From JAIXWP01 sp049318685 (lineage in GTDB: Bacteria > Bacteroidota > Bacteroidia > Flavobacteriales_D > Sanyastnellaceae), in contig JBMOFW010000024.1 in NCBI GenBank assembly GCA_049318685.1, positions 1 through 20,794 on the forward strand: 20,794 bases of DNA, given 5' to 3'. Both the position numbers and the translations under genes were made by a program. The notes below the pieces were generated by a model. It saw nothing but the letters and a program-made list of their open reading frames with translations. It was not told where the DNA came from and searched no databases. Shown here piece by piece: positions 6,756 to 18,700 of this stretch (its first letter is position 1; each line of letters starts with the position of its first letter).

Positions 6756-9700
6756 TTATTTGCCAGCGATGATCATGCGACTACGCATAATTTCACCATC
6801 TACTTTCAACATCACAGTATAAGAGCCTGTATCCAATTTACCACCGTTTACAGTGAATTTGTACAATCGACCTGCATCCGCATTACCGTTCATCAACACC
6901 ATTACTTCTTTTCCAGCCATATCATAGATCGCCGAGTAAACTACTGCGTCTTTTGGTGTGCTAAATTCAAAAGTAAAGTCTCCTTCTGCTGGATTTGGAT
7001 AAGTTTGGAAGCTAGCGATAGTTGGAACTTCAACAGTTACGTGAATCACTTGAGTCACCACCGTTTCATTGCCACAAATATCCAAAGCCGTCCAAGTACG
7101 AATCACGTCGTAAGGGCAGAATTCATTTGTTTGCGTTTGCTCGAAGAACAATTCAACTTCCGGAGAACAGTTGTCTGTTGCATAGACATTGGTTGGAAGT
7201 GCAGGAAGCTCGCTACCACAGTAGATTGTGGTACCTGCAGGAACATTGAAGATTTGTGGAGCAACATTGTCAGTCACTTGAATGATCTGAATTGCAGTTA
7301 CGGTGTTTCCACAATTGTCAGTTGCTTCATATGTACGTTGCAGGTTACCCATGCAGCTACCAGAGAACAACAATTCTTCAATAATTTCTACAGTCACATC
7401 ATTATCGCAGTTATCCGTTGCAGTTGGCAAGAAAGCAGCCACTTCGTCGCAAGACAATGAGATCCATGGAGCAACATAATCAAACACTGGAGCTACTTCG
7501 TCAGTCACAGAAATTACTTGAGTCAACTCTGAAGTATTTCCGCAGTCGTCTGTAGCTGTCCATGTGCGCGTGATGCTGTAAGGGCATCCTGATCCCATTT
7601 CTTCAGCGTAAGTGATTTGAACATTGTTATCACAAGCGTCAGAAGCAGTAATTACTGGTATTGCAGGGATATCAGAACAGTTTACGTTCATATTCTCTAC
7701 AGATTGATCGAATACAGGAGCGGTAGTATCAACAATCGTGATTGTTTGATAAACTACAGTCGAGTTGCCACAGTTGTCTGTTGCTACATATTCGCGCACC
7801 AATTGGTAACCACAAGCGAGATCAACCATTTCTTCGGAAGTAGTCACAGTAACATCCGTGTCGCAGTTATCAGTTGCATCAATCGCAGTACTGAATCCTG
7901 GGATTTCATTACCACATTCGATTGTTACACTAGCAGGAACGTTATAGAACTCAGGAGCAGTGTTGTCGATGTAGTTAACAGTGATCGTGCGAACAGCAGT
8001 GTTTCCACAGTTGTCGGCAGCAGTCCAAGTGTATACTTCAGTCCAACTATTTTCGCAAGCACCTTCGATAATTTCGAAACCAGAAGTGATCGTTACATCA
8101 GCATCACAGTTGTCGATAGCCGTTGGAGCGATGATTGAAGCTTGCATGTTGCACTCGAGGTTCAGCACTTCATCTTCACCTGTCAATTCAGGAGCCGTAG
8201 TGTCTACTACTGTCAATACTTGAGTAGCTGACGTTGTGTTTCCACATTCATCATGCACTGTCCAAGTGCGAACGAGCAAGTAACCGCAATCTTGAGCAAT
8301 TTCATTCTCAATCAATGATACGGTGAGGTCATCAGCACAGTTGTCTGTAGCGGTTACAATAGCTGCAGCAGGAACTGCATCGCATTCAACAACGTCATCA
8401 GCAGGAACGTTTACCAATACTGGATCAACGTTATCCACTACATGGATGGTGATGACAACTTCCGTTGCATTTTGGCAATAGTCATAAGCCACCCAAGTGC
8501 GAACGATATCGTAGCTGCAAGAAAGTTCACCATTGATCTCTTCATCGAAATCTACGTTGGCAATGCCACTGCAGAGGTCATTAAACACTGGAGCTTGGAA
8601 AGGAACTTCCTGGTCGCAAGATATTGTGATTTCCGCCTCAGGTTGTGAAGTCACGCTTGGTGCATCAACATCGATCACATTAATAACTTGAGTACCCGTT
8701 GACACATTACCACATGCATCTGTAGCAGTCCAAGTGCGAGTCACCGCGTGACCGCAAGAGAAATACTCAGTTGATTCATTCATGGTCACCTCAACGTTGA
8801 GATCACAGTTGTCATAAGCAGATACATCGAAAGAAGGCAAGTCGTCTGTGCAAAGGATGGTTACATCCGCTGGCACACCTACGAGTACTGGGTTGGTTGT
8901 ATCAACCACAGTCAATACTTGTGAAACTTGGCTCATGTTACCACAGTTGTCCACCGCAGTAAATGTGCGCGTAATAGTATAAGGACAACCTTCAGTGGTT
9001 GTTTCTTCAACGGAAACAGTTACTTCATCGTCGCAGTTGTCTGAAGCAGTAGCCATAACAACAGCAGGAACAGCATCACATTCAACAGTTGCAGAGGCAG
9101 GAACATAATCAAATGTTGGTGCTGTGGTATCCACATAGTTAATAGTCAATGTGCGCACAGCAGTGTTTCCACAATCGTCCGTTGCCGTCCATGTGTACAC
9201 TTCAGTCCAGCTGTTTTCGCAAGCACCTGGAGTTGACGTCATCTCCATAGTTACTTCCACTTCACTATCACATACGTCTGAGGCAATTGGAGCAATGATC
9301 GAAGCTTGCATGTTGCACTCAAGAGTCAACTCGCTGTCTTCACCTTCGAATACAGGAGATGTAGTATCAATATACGTAATTGTCTGAGTAGCTGTAGATG
9401 TGTTTCCACAGTTGTCTACAGCGGTCCAAGTGCGAACCATATAGTGTGTGCAGTAGCCACTTCCAGGTACTTCGGTGTAAGTCAATGTAACATCGTTGTC
9501 ACAATTGTCAATTGCATATACACCTTGAGCAGCTGCAGCTTCGTCGCCACATTCTACTGTAATACCCATTGGAACGTTCATGATAACCGGAGCAACTTCG
9601 TCGATCACAGTCAATACTTGAACGTAATTGGTGCTATTTCCGCACTCATCCATAGCCGTCCAAGTGCGCGTAATAGTATAAGGACATCCTTCAGATACTT

Positions 9701-12700
9701 CCTCGTTCATCGTGATGTTAACACCAGAACAGTTATCAGAAGCATTCATCATCGCAGGAGCAGGAATTTGATCGCAGTTTACGGTCATATTTTGAGCCAC
9801 TGAAGTGAATACAGGTGCAGTTGTATCAACTACATGAATCACTTGAGCAACTGAAACTTCATTTCCGCAATTATCTACTGCAGTCCAAACACGCTCGATG
9901 TCGTATCCGCAAGCGCTGATATTGTTGAAACCGCTGATATAGCTTACTTCAACTTCTTCATCACAAGCGTCACCAAATTCTGGAGCTACAAATGGAACCT
10001 CATCGCTACATTCAACAGTCAATTCGGCTGCTGGAGCAGAAACAACGTATGGAGCGTGTGTATCAACGATAGTAATAACTTGAACAGCAACAGTGGTGTT
10101 TCCACAAGCGTCTTCAGCAGTCCAAGTGCGTGTCATAACGGCACCACATTCAGACTCCTCTGTTACCGCATCAAGGGAAACGATGATCTCTTCAGTGCAG
10201 TTGTCCGTTGCAATTACGTTTGCTTCAGCAACAGTTTCAGTGCATTCGATAGTTACATCAGCAGGCACGTTGAAAAGTACAGGAGCGATTTCATCCACTA
10301 CTGTTACTACTTGAGTAGCGACAGTCGTGTTACCACAATTGTCAACAGCAGTCCAAGTACGTGTGATGGTGTAAGGACAAGTACCCGAAGTTTCTTCATT
10401 CAAAGAAACAGCTACTTGAGCATCACAGTTGTCAGTAGCATATACATAAGGAGCAGCTGGAACAGCATCACAAGACACTGTTTCGCTAGCAGGAACATTC
10501 ACAAATTCTGGTGCGGTAGTATCTACAACGCTCAATTCCTGAGTGTAGGTAGAAGCATTACCACAAGCATCTGTAGCAGTCCAAGTGCGCTCAATAGTGT
10601 AAGTGCAATCTGTAAGATTCAAAACTTGATCATTCACTGAGATAGAAACTTCAGAGCAGTTGTCAGTAGCTGTCATCTCAGCAGCAGCTGGGATGTTAGA
10701 ACACTCAACTGTTGCATCAGCAGCAGAAGATGTGAATACCGGTGCAGTTGTATCTACAACGTGGATTACACGTGAGAAAGAAACTGAATTACCGCAATCG
10801 TCTGTAGCCGTCCATGATTTTTCAATATCATAACCACAATCACTTACGTTATTAATTCCGCTGATAGCGAAGATGCTCAGATCAGTATCACAAGCGTCAC
10901 CAAATTCTGGAGCGTCTGTTGGCTCAGTTTCATCACATTCGATGGTTACTGAAGCAGCAGGAGAAGAAACAATGTAAGGAGCAGTAGTATCCGTAACTGT
11001 TACAGTTTGAGATGCAGTAGAAGTGTTTCCACAATCGTCTGTTACAGACCAAGTGCGAATCACTTGATGACCACATTCCATATCAACCGTTTCTGATGTC
11101 ATGGTTACGTTCATTTCGTCATCACAGTTGTCTGTAGCTGTTACAAAAGCAACTGGCAACATTTCAGTACATTCAATAGTAACATCAGCTGGCACATTCA
11201 CCAATACAGGAGAAGTAGTGTCAACAACTGTCAAAGTTTGTATGTATTCAGCTGTATTTCCACAGTTGTCTGCAGCAACCCAAGTACGCGTAATTGTATA
11301 TGGGCAACCAGAAGTCAACTCTTCAGAGAAAGTCACGGCTACGTTATCATCACAGTTGTCAGCAGCCATTGCGTTGAATGGAGCAGGAACGTTGTCACAT
11401 TCCACAGTCTGATTCTCAGGAACTGAAGTGAAATAAGGTGCAGTTGTATCTTCAAAATGGAAGGTCAAGTGACGTTCTGCGCTATTGCCACAGTTGTCAG
11501 TCGCAGTCCAAGTATATACTTCCGTCCAACTATTTTCGCAAGCACCCGGAGTAGATGTAGAAGAGAACACTACTTCAACGTTTTCGTCACAGTTGTCTTC
11601 AGCTGTTGGCGCAATTACAGAAGGCAATACATTGCACTCCAAAGTCAACTCGCTATCTTGACCCGACAATACCGGAGCGGTAGTGTCAATTACAGTGATC
11701 AATTGAGAAGCTGAGTTATAGTTCCAACAATTATCTTCAACAGTCCATGTGCGAACAATTGTATACGTACAACCGTTGCCTGGAAGGATGTTTTGAGTCA
11801 TTACCACTTCCATTGGGAAAGTGTCGCAGTTGTCTACTGCGCTAACTACAGGAGGAGCAGGAATTTCATCACATTCTACTGTAATGTTTGCAGGAACACC
11901 TACGAGCTCAGGCGCTGTAGTATCTACAATAGTTACAACTTGGGTAGCGGTAGACTCATTTCCACATACGTCAGTAGCGGTCCAAGTGCGTGTAATGATT
12001 TCACCGCAAGGCATTCCCATCATGATTTCAGCTGGTTCTGAAGTTTCGCTATATGTGATGGTTACATCAGAGCAATTATCAGTAGCTGTTGCTTCTTCGA
12101 ATGCAGGAACGTTATCACACTCAACTGTCATATCAGCTGGAACGCTAACAAATACAGGAGCGGTAGTATCTACAATATGAATCACTTGTTCTGCAGTCGC
12201 TGTGTTTCCACAATCATCTGTTGCCGTCCAAGTGCGCACGATATCATAAGAACATCCGTTAGCAACTTCTACATCGCTATACGATACAGATACGTTTTCA
12301 TCACAAATGTCACCGAAAGTAGCAGCCACATAAGGAACTTGAGCGTCACATTCAACGTTGATTGAAGATGGAACGTAAGTTACAAATGGAGCAGTAGTAT
12401 CAGTAACGGTGATTACTTGTGTAGATGAAGTAGTGTTGTTGCAATCATCGTGCACAGTCCAAGTGCGGATCAACAAATATCCACACTCTTGGTCCATGGT
12501 AGTTTCGATGAAACCAACACTCAAATCTTCTGAACAGTTGTCTGTCGCAGAAACGTTTGCTACAGCAGGAATTGCATTACATTCAACTGTCACATCAGCA
12601 GGAACACCAACCAATATTGGGTCAGTCGTGTCAACCAATGTAATTGTTTGTGTTGCAGTTGATGAGTTACCACAATTATCCACAGCAGTCCAAGTACGGA

Positions 12701-15700
12701 TTACATAATGCGTGCAGAATCCGCTTCCGGTTTCTTCAACGAGTGTAAGTGTTACATCATTGTCGCAATTATCAGTAGCATAAACACCAAGAGCAGAACC
12801 AATTTCATCACCACATTCTACAGTGATTCCCATTGGAACGTTGTGAATTACTGGATTCACATTGTCGATCACAGTTAACACTTGTGTTGCTGTTGAAGCA
12901 TTTCCACAAAGGTCAGTAGCAGTGAATGTGCGAGTTATAGTGTAAGGACAACCTTGTGTTGCTATTTCAGAAACAGTCACTGTTGCAGTTGAACAGTTGT
13001 CAGTAGCAGTAGCCATTACAACCGCAGGGATTGCATCGCATGAAACAGTTTCATTGGCAGGAACTGTTACGAATACTGGAGCAGTTGTGTCGAGCACATG
13101 GATAGTTTGGCTAACTGTGGTTTGATTACCGCAGTTGTCTGAAGCAGTCCATGATTTTTGAACATCATAACCGCAATCAGATTGGTTAGCGATACCGCTA
13201 ATTGCTGTAACATCTACTTGAGTATCACAGTTGTCACCAAATACTGGCATATCTGTAGGAAGAGGAGTATTGCACTCGACTGTCACATCTTCAGGAACTG
13301 AAACTACATAAGGGGCAGTTTCATCAACTACGGTGATCATTTGAGTGTGAACAGCCACGTTGCCACATTCGTCTGTAGCTACCCAAGTACGGGTAATTAC
13401 ATACGGACAACCAGTACCTACCATTTCAAAAGAATCTACGGTCACATCTTGGTCACAAGCATCAGTTGCTTCGATGTTAATCAAAGCGGGAACCTCGTTG
13501 CAAGACACTGTTGTGTTTGCAGGAGCATTAACGAATACAGGAGCTGTATTGTCTGTAATAGTGATTACTTGTTGAGCAGTTGCATAATTGAGACAGTTGT
13601 CAGCAACAGTCCAAGTGCGCACCAATTGATATGTACAAGCGTTCATCGGAATCATATTCTCGCTGAGAACAATATTCATGTTTCCGGTGAAGCAGTTATC
13701 AGTAGCATAAATATTTGTAGGAGCAGCAGGAATACTTCCGCATTCTGCTGTTGTGTTTGCTGGAATATTATAAAGAATCGGAGCAACCAAGTCTTGAACA
13801 ATGATGACTTGCAAAGCTTCTGATTGATTTCCACAATCGTCTGTAGCTACCCAACGACGGTAGATGGTGTATCCACAAGCATTTACACCATCGAGAACTG
13901 GACCGTTTTCAGTAGATTCTGCAAATACTACGTTTACTGAAGAATCACAGTTGTCAGTAGCATAAACAGAAGTAGCCGGAGCGGGTACGTTATCACAAGA
14001 AACCACAGCATCAGCAGGAACACCGAAGATCATTGGATTCGTATTGTCTTCAACGTGAACGATTTGTGAGGCAGAAGCAGTATTTCCACAATCATCTGTT
14101 GCCGTCCAAGTGCGAATAATATCATAACCGCAAGCGAATAAATTCGTTGTTTCGCTGAAGCTTACATCTACATTAGTATCACAGGCATCAACTGCATAAA
14201 CTGAAGTTGAAGGTGCTGTAATTGTGCCGCAAGAAACAGTTGTTTCGGCTGGTACGTTATAAATAACAGGCGCTGTTTCATCAATGATGTGAAGCACTTG
14301 TGTAGCTACTACACTGTTTCCACAGTCATCAGTTGCAGTCCATTCACGTACTACATCATAAGTACAACCTGAAGATACATTATACGTATTGAAAGTTACG
14401 TTCAAGCTAGCGTCACATACATCTGCGAAAGTTGGCTCTTGCATTGGGATAACTTCTTCACAAGTGTAAGTAGCATCTTGTGGTTCGGTTACGATGGTTG
14501 GGCTAGTTGTATCGATAATAGAAATTGATTGAGTCGCTGTTGATTGATTGCCGCAATCATCAGTTGCTGTCCAAGTGCGTGTGAAGATGTAGCCACATCC
14601 GTTTGGATTAGCTACAGTGTTCGCTTGAACAGTCACGTATACATCTTGATCGCAGTTATCAATTGCTTCGAGCATCAAACTAGCGATATCCGTTCCGCAT
14701 TCTACAGAAGTATTCGCAGGAACGTTTACAAGAACAGGAGCAGAAGAATCAGCGATAGTGAATACAACAGTCACAGAAACATCGTTTCCGCAATCATCTG
14801 TTGCAGTCCAAGTGATGGTGCGTGTCATGTTGCAACCTGTACCGGCATCAACATAAGAAGAAGTAATATCAACGTTACCATCGCAGTTGTCGGTAGCCAT
14901 TACAACGAAGTTGCTCGGATCTGGAACCATACCGCAATCCACAGAAGTAGCAGAAGGCACTTGTGTAAATACTGGATCTACGTTGTCATAGATTGTAAAT
15001 GTGCGGGTCGCAGTAACATCGTTACCACAATCATCCGTTGCTACCCATGTGAAAGTACGCGTGTAGTTACAACCTGAACCAGAGTCAGAGAAAGAACCAG
15101 TAACAACAACCGCCTCGTCGCAGTTGTCAGATGCAGTTACGTTCAATGATTCGATCGTTGGCAATGTACCACAAGCTACACTTTGATTTTCCGGAAGGTT
15201 GTCAAAAGTTGGCGCTTCATTGTCTTGCGTATGGAATGTGCGTGACTCAGAAGTCATGTTGCCACAATCATCTGTAGCCACCCATGTGAAAGTGCGAGAA
15301 TAGTTGCAACCTTCAGTTGAACCATTATCTACATAAGATACAGTTACTGTAACATCATTATCGCAGTTGTCCGCAGCAGAAACGTTGAAGTCGTTTGAAG
15401 AAGGCAATTCACCACAAGCCACAGGATATTCAGAAGGCAAGTTGGTCAACACAGGTGCCTCAGTGTCACCAGTTACAGTGATTGTCTGAGTCGCTGTTGA
15501 TTGGTTACCGCAATCATCTGATGCAGTCCAACGACGAATAATTTGGTATTCTGAAGAACAGTTCAACTCGGTCGTTGTCTCTTCGCAGTTGTTAAGATCT
15601 ACGTTGAAGTCTCCTTGAGCAGCGATATTCACACCATTGTAAGTTCCTGTGATCCAAATCCAAGCAGAGAAACCGTAGCCGGTGCTTTGCAAGCTACCCT

Positions 15701-18700
15701 TGTCACCCAATTGACCACCAAATTGATAATCCAATGGGAAGTGACTAATGGTCAAGTTAACACCAGCCAAGTCACCCAAACCAACCAGTTCGTTTGGTTT
15801 AGAAGCATCTTGCTCGTAGTAATACCAATCCAAATACTCGTCTGTGATATTTACACTTGTTCCTGCATCCAATTTCGCTTCACGGAAACCGCTACCAGTA
15901 TTGGAGTTAGGAATAGAATGCCATTCATTCCAAGAGCGCTTAGACTTAAACCAAGCAGTATATTCAAATTTCTTATTTGCATTTTGAACACTTTGTACGA
16001 TACCAGTCATTTTGAGACTTCCATCAGGGAAAGTTTCAAATACACCAGGAGCAACACTAGTGAAGTTTGGATTGGTAAGACCCAATGCATTCGCTACCGC
16101 AGAAGAAACCCACAAAGTATGCTCGTCTGCATCGGTTACTTCACAATTTTGACTTGAAATCGTGGTTGTAATTTCTTGACAGCCATTCAAGTCAACATTG
16201 AAATCGCCTTGAGAAGCGACGTTGTTGCCGTTAACAGAACCCGTGATCCAGAGCCAAGCTGAGAAACCTTGACCTGTGCTTTGCAAGCTTGCTTTGTCAC
16301 CCAATTGACCACCAAATTGGTAATCCAATGGATAGTGACTCATTGTCAAATTTGTACCTGCAAGGCTACCCAAACCTACCAATGTGTTTGGTTTAGAAGC
16401 ATCTTGTTCGAAGTATGACCAATCCAAGTATTCGTTAGTGATATTGACACTTGTTCCAGCTTCCAATTTTGCTTCACGGAAACCGCTCGCTGTGTTGGCA
16501 TTTGGAATAGAATGCCATTCATCATAACTACGTTGTGATTTGAACCAAGCGGTATATTCAAATTTCTTATTTGAATTTTGAACGCTTTGAACAATACCGG
16601 TCATTTTGAGACTTCCATCAGCAAACAATTCCAATTGACCTGGAGTCACAGAAGTAAAGTTTGGATTGGTTAATCCCAAAGAACTGAGCACTTGACCAGA
16701 TATATATAAGGTATGTGCATCAGCATCGGTCACATCGCACATGTAGCTTGACATACCATTTACGATCGTGTCTGAGCTGAAGGTGATCGTTGGGTTGGTA
16801 TCTATATTATCTGTAACCGTTGGTGTAACTACGGCAGGAATACCGGCCGCGCACTCAACAGTAGCATCCGCTGGAACGTTAGTAAACGTTGGCGCGATAT
16901 TGTCTGTGATAATTGTAATGATGACATCATTGGATTCACCATCCCAAGTGTTGCAACCTGAGCGGCGAGCACAACGACGGAAATAGGTTGTTTCAGAAAG
17001 CGGACCCGCATCGTATGTAGCGCCGTTCGCTCCGCTGATGGTCCAGAAGTTCCATCCGGTCGATGCATTTTTAAACATCCAAAGATATTCGATGGTACCT
17101 GAACCACCACTTGGCAAGTTAATACTTACGAAAGCAGTTGGATCATAAGGAGCGCAACCAGATTGGTTGTAGCCAATTTCACCACCATTTGTAATGTTGT
17201 CGCAGCATGCATTCACTGTAATGGTTACATCATTTGATTCACCATTCCAAGAAGTACAGTTTTCGCGACGAGCACAACGACGGAAAGTAGTTGTTTCAGT
17301 CAAAGCACCAGGATCATAAGAAGCGGCTGTTGCGCCAACAACCTCAACCAAATTCCATGAAGTTGAAGCGTTTTTGTATAACCACATGTATTGAATATTT
17401 CCAGAACCACCGGTTGGCCAAGCCACGTTGGTGATTGCTGAAGGATCAAAAGGCGAACAGCCACTTTGGTTAGAACCAATAGTTCCACCTGAAGTTACGT
17501 TATTACATGTATTGCAGTTGCCAGTAACCGTAATGGTTACATCATTTGATTCACCATCCCAAGAAGTACAGTTCACTTTTTTAGCACATCTTCTATATGT
17601 AGTAGTTTCACAAATTGAACCTGGATCATAAGAAGATTGATCTGCTCCATCGATTTGAACCAAGTTCCAACCTGTAGAAGCATTTTTGTATAACCACATA
17701 TATTCAGTAGTACCTGTTCCACCTGATGGCAACGAGATACTGGTAATAACAGCAGGATCAAATGGTGCTACACCAGATTGGTTGCTTCCAATTGTTCCGC
17801 CGCTTGTCACGTTATTACAAACGTTGTTGTCCCAGCATTCGGTCAAGTTTGAATTGATATCACCATTACCTGAAGCTGTACCATTATAAACGAACCAAGC
17901 AGAAGAACCAAAGTTGCTATTTAAAGCATTGGCGCCCTGCCCGAGTTGATAACCATATTGAAAATTAGAACCAGACAAACTTGACTGCGTCAAGGAATTC
18001 AAGTTGTTCATATCAGCCGAACCGCTTGATACTTGAGGGAAGAGATTCAATCTCGTCGACTCTTGCCCTTCAATACCTAAAAGTTGGTTCGATTTAGACA
18101 TATCAAAATCGAAGAAATACCAGCTGGCTTCATCTCCCAAATTTGGACTGTGAGCAATATTGCCTTGAGAAATCCAGCTTGAGTAATCAGAACCATTATT
18201 AAACCACAATTTCACAACAAACTTTTTTGATGAGTCGCTAATGCGCTCAACGATACCAGACATGTGTGCAGAACCATCTGCATATTTGGTCAATGACAAA
18301 CCGATGCTTCCGCTTGGTTTGAAATCTGTACCGAAAGCCGGAATCCAGAAAATGCGAGTACCGCTTCCTTCATAACCGATCATGGTGCATCCACCGATGG
18401 TGGCCGCACAATCATCATACTGTAAAGTTGTGATTGCATCAACTTCAAAATCCGCCGGAACTGAAGAGTTCTTAGTAATCTGAATGTAGTTGATGTCGCA
18501 ACCAGCAGTGTAAGCGATGGTTACAAACGAAGTACTGCTGCTTTGTGTCAAGCTGCTGTTTTCAGTATAGCTTCCGCCATTAACTGATTCACGGACAACT
18601 GGACGAGCATTTCCTGCTTCTCCTGTGCGTTTTCTCCATGTAATGTAATACGGAGAACCCGCTGGAACGGTAGCATCTAACAAAAGGGTGAGCACGTCAC

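Larger units (their letters stand above)
7035..15458 (-). repeat. Array of 36 contiguous HYR-like four-cysteine repeats (repeats 2-37)
   Basis: Residues 1151-3958, mean unit 78 residues (234 bases). Each unit has a Cys in the TVEC strand, one in TDNCD, one before the YxIxRTWT strand, and one in CGN. By eye all four Cys are kept in every one of the 36 units; CGN varies to CLN, CNN, CWN and CQN in units 9, 14, 17 and 31. Units 2-4 form a distinct subfamily with xACGxLP (or xDCGxVP) and FTWVATDDCGN or ITWTATDDCGN. The pattern resembles hyalin-type (HYR) beta-sandwich repeats of Bacteroidota surface proteins. Confidence 0.93.

Noticed and set aside
7035..15458. A recurring plus-strand motif like CACAGTTGTC every ~230 bases, suggestive of a repeat array or binding-site array
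   Set aside because: It is the reverse complement of codons for the conserved DNCD motif in each HYR-like unit; spacing equals the protein repeat and it is not a CRISPR.
7005..17889. Many plus-strand open frames of 60-194 codons (for example 10056-10640 and 7617-8138)
   Set aside because: They are antisense to the giant gene, follow its 234-base repeat rhythm, have no promoter boxes or known motifs, and arise from its biased codon pattern.
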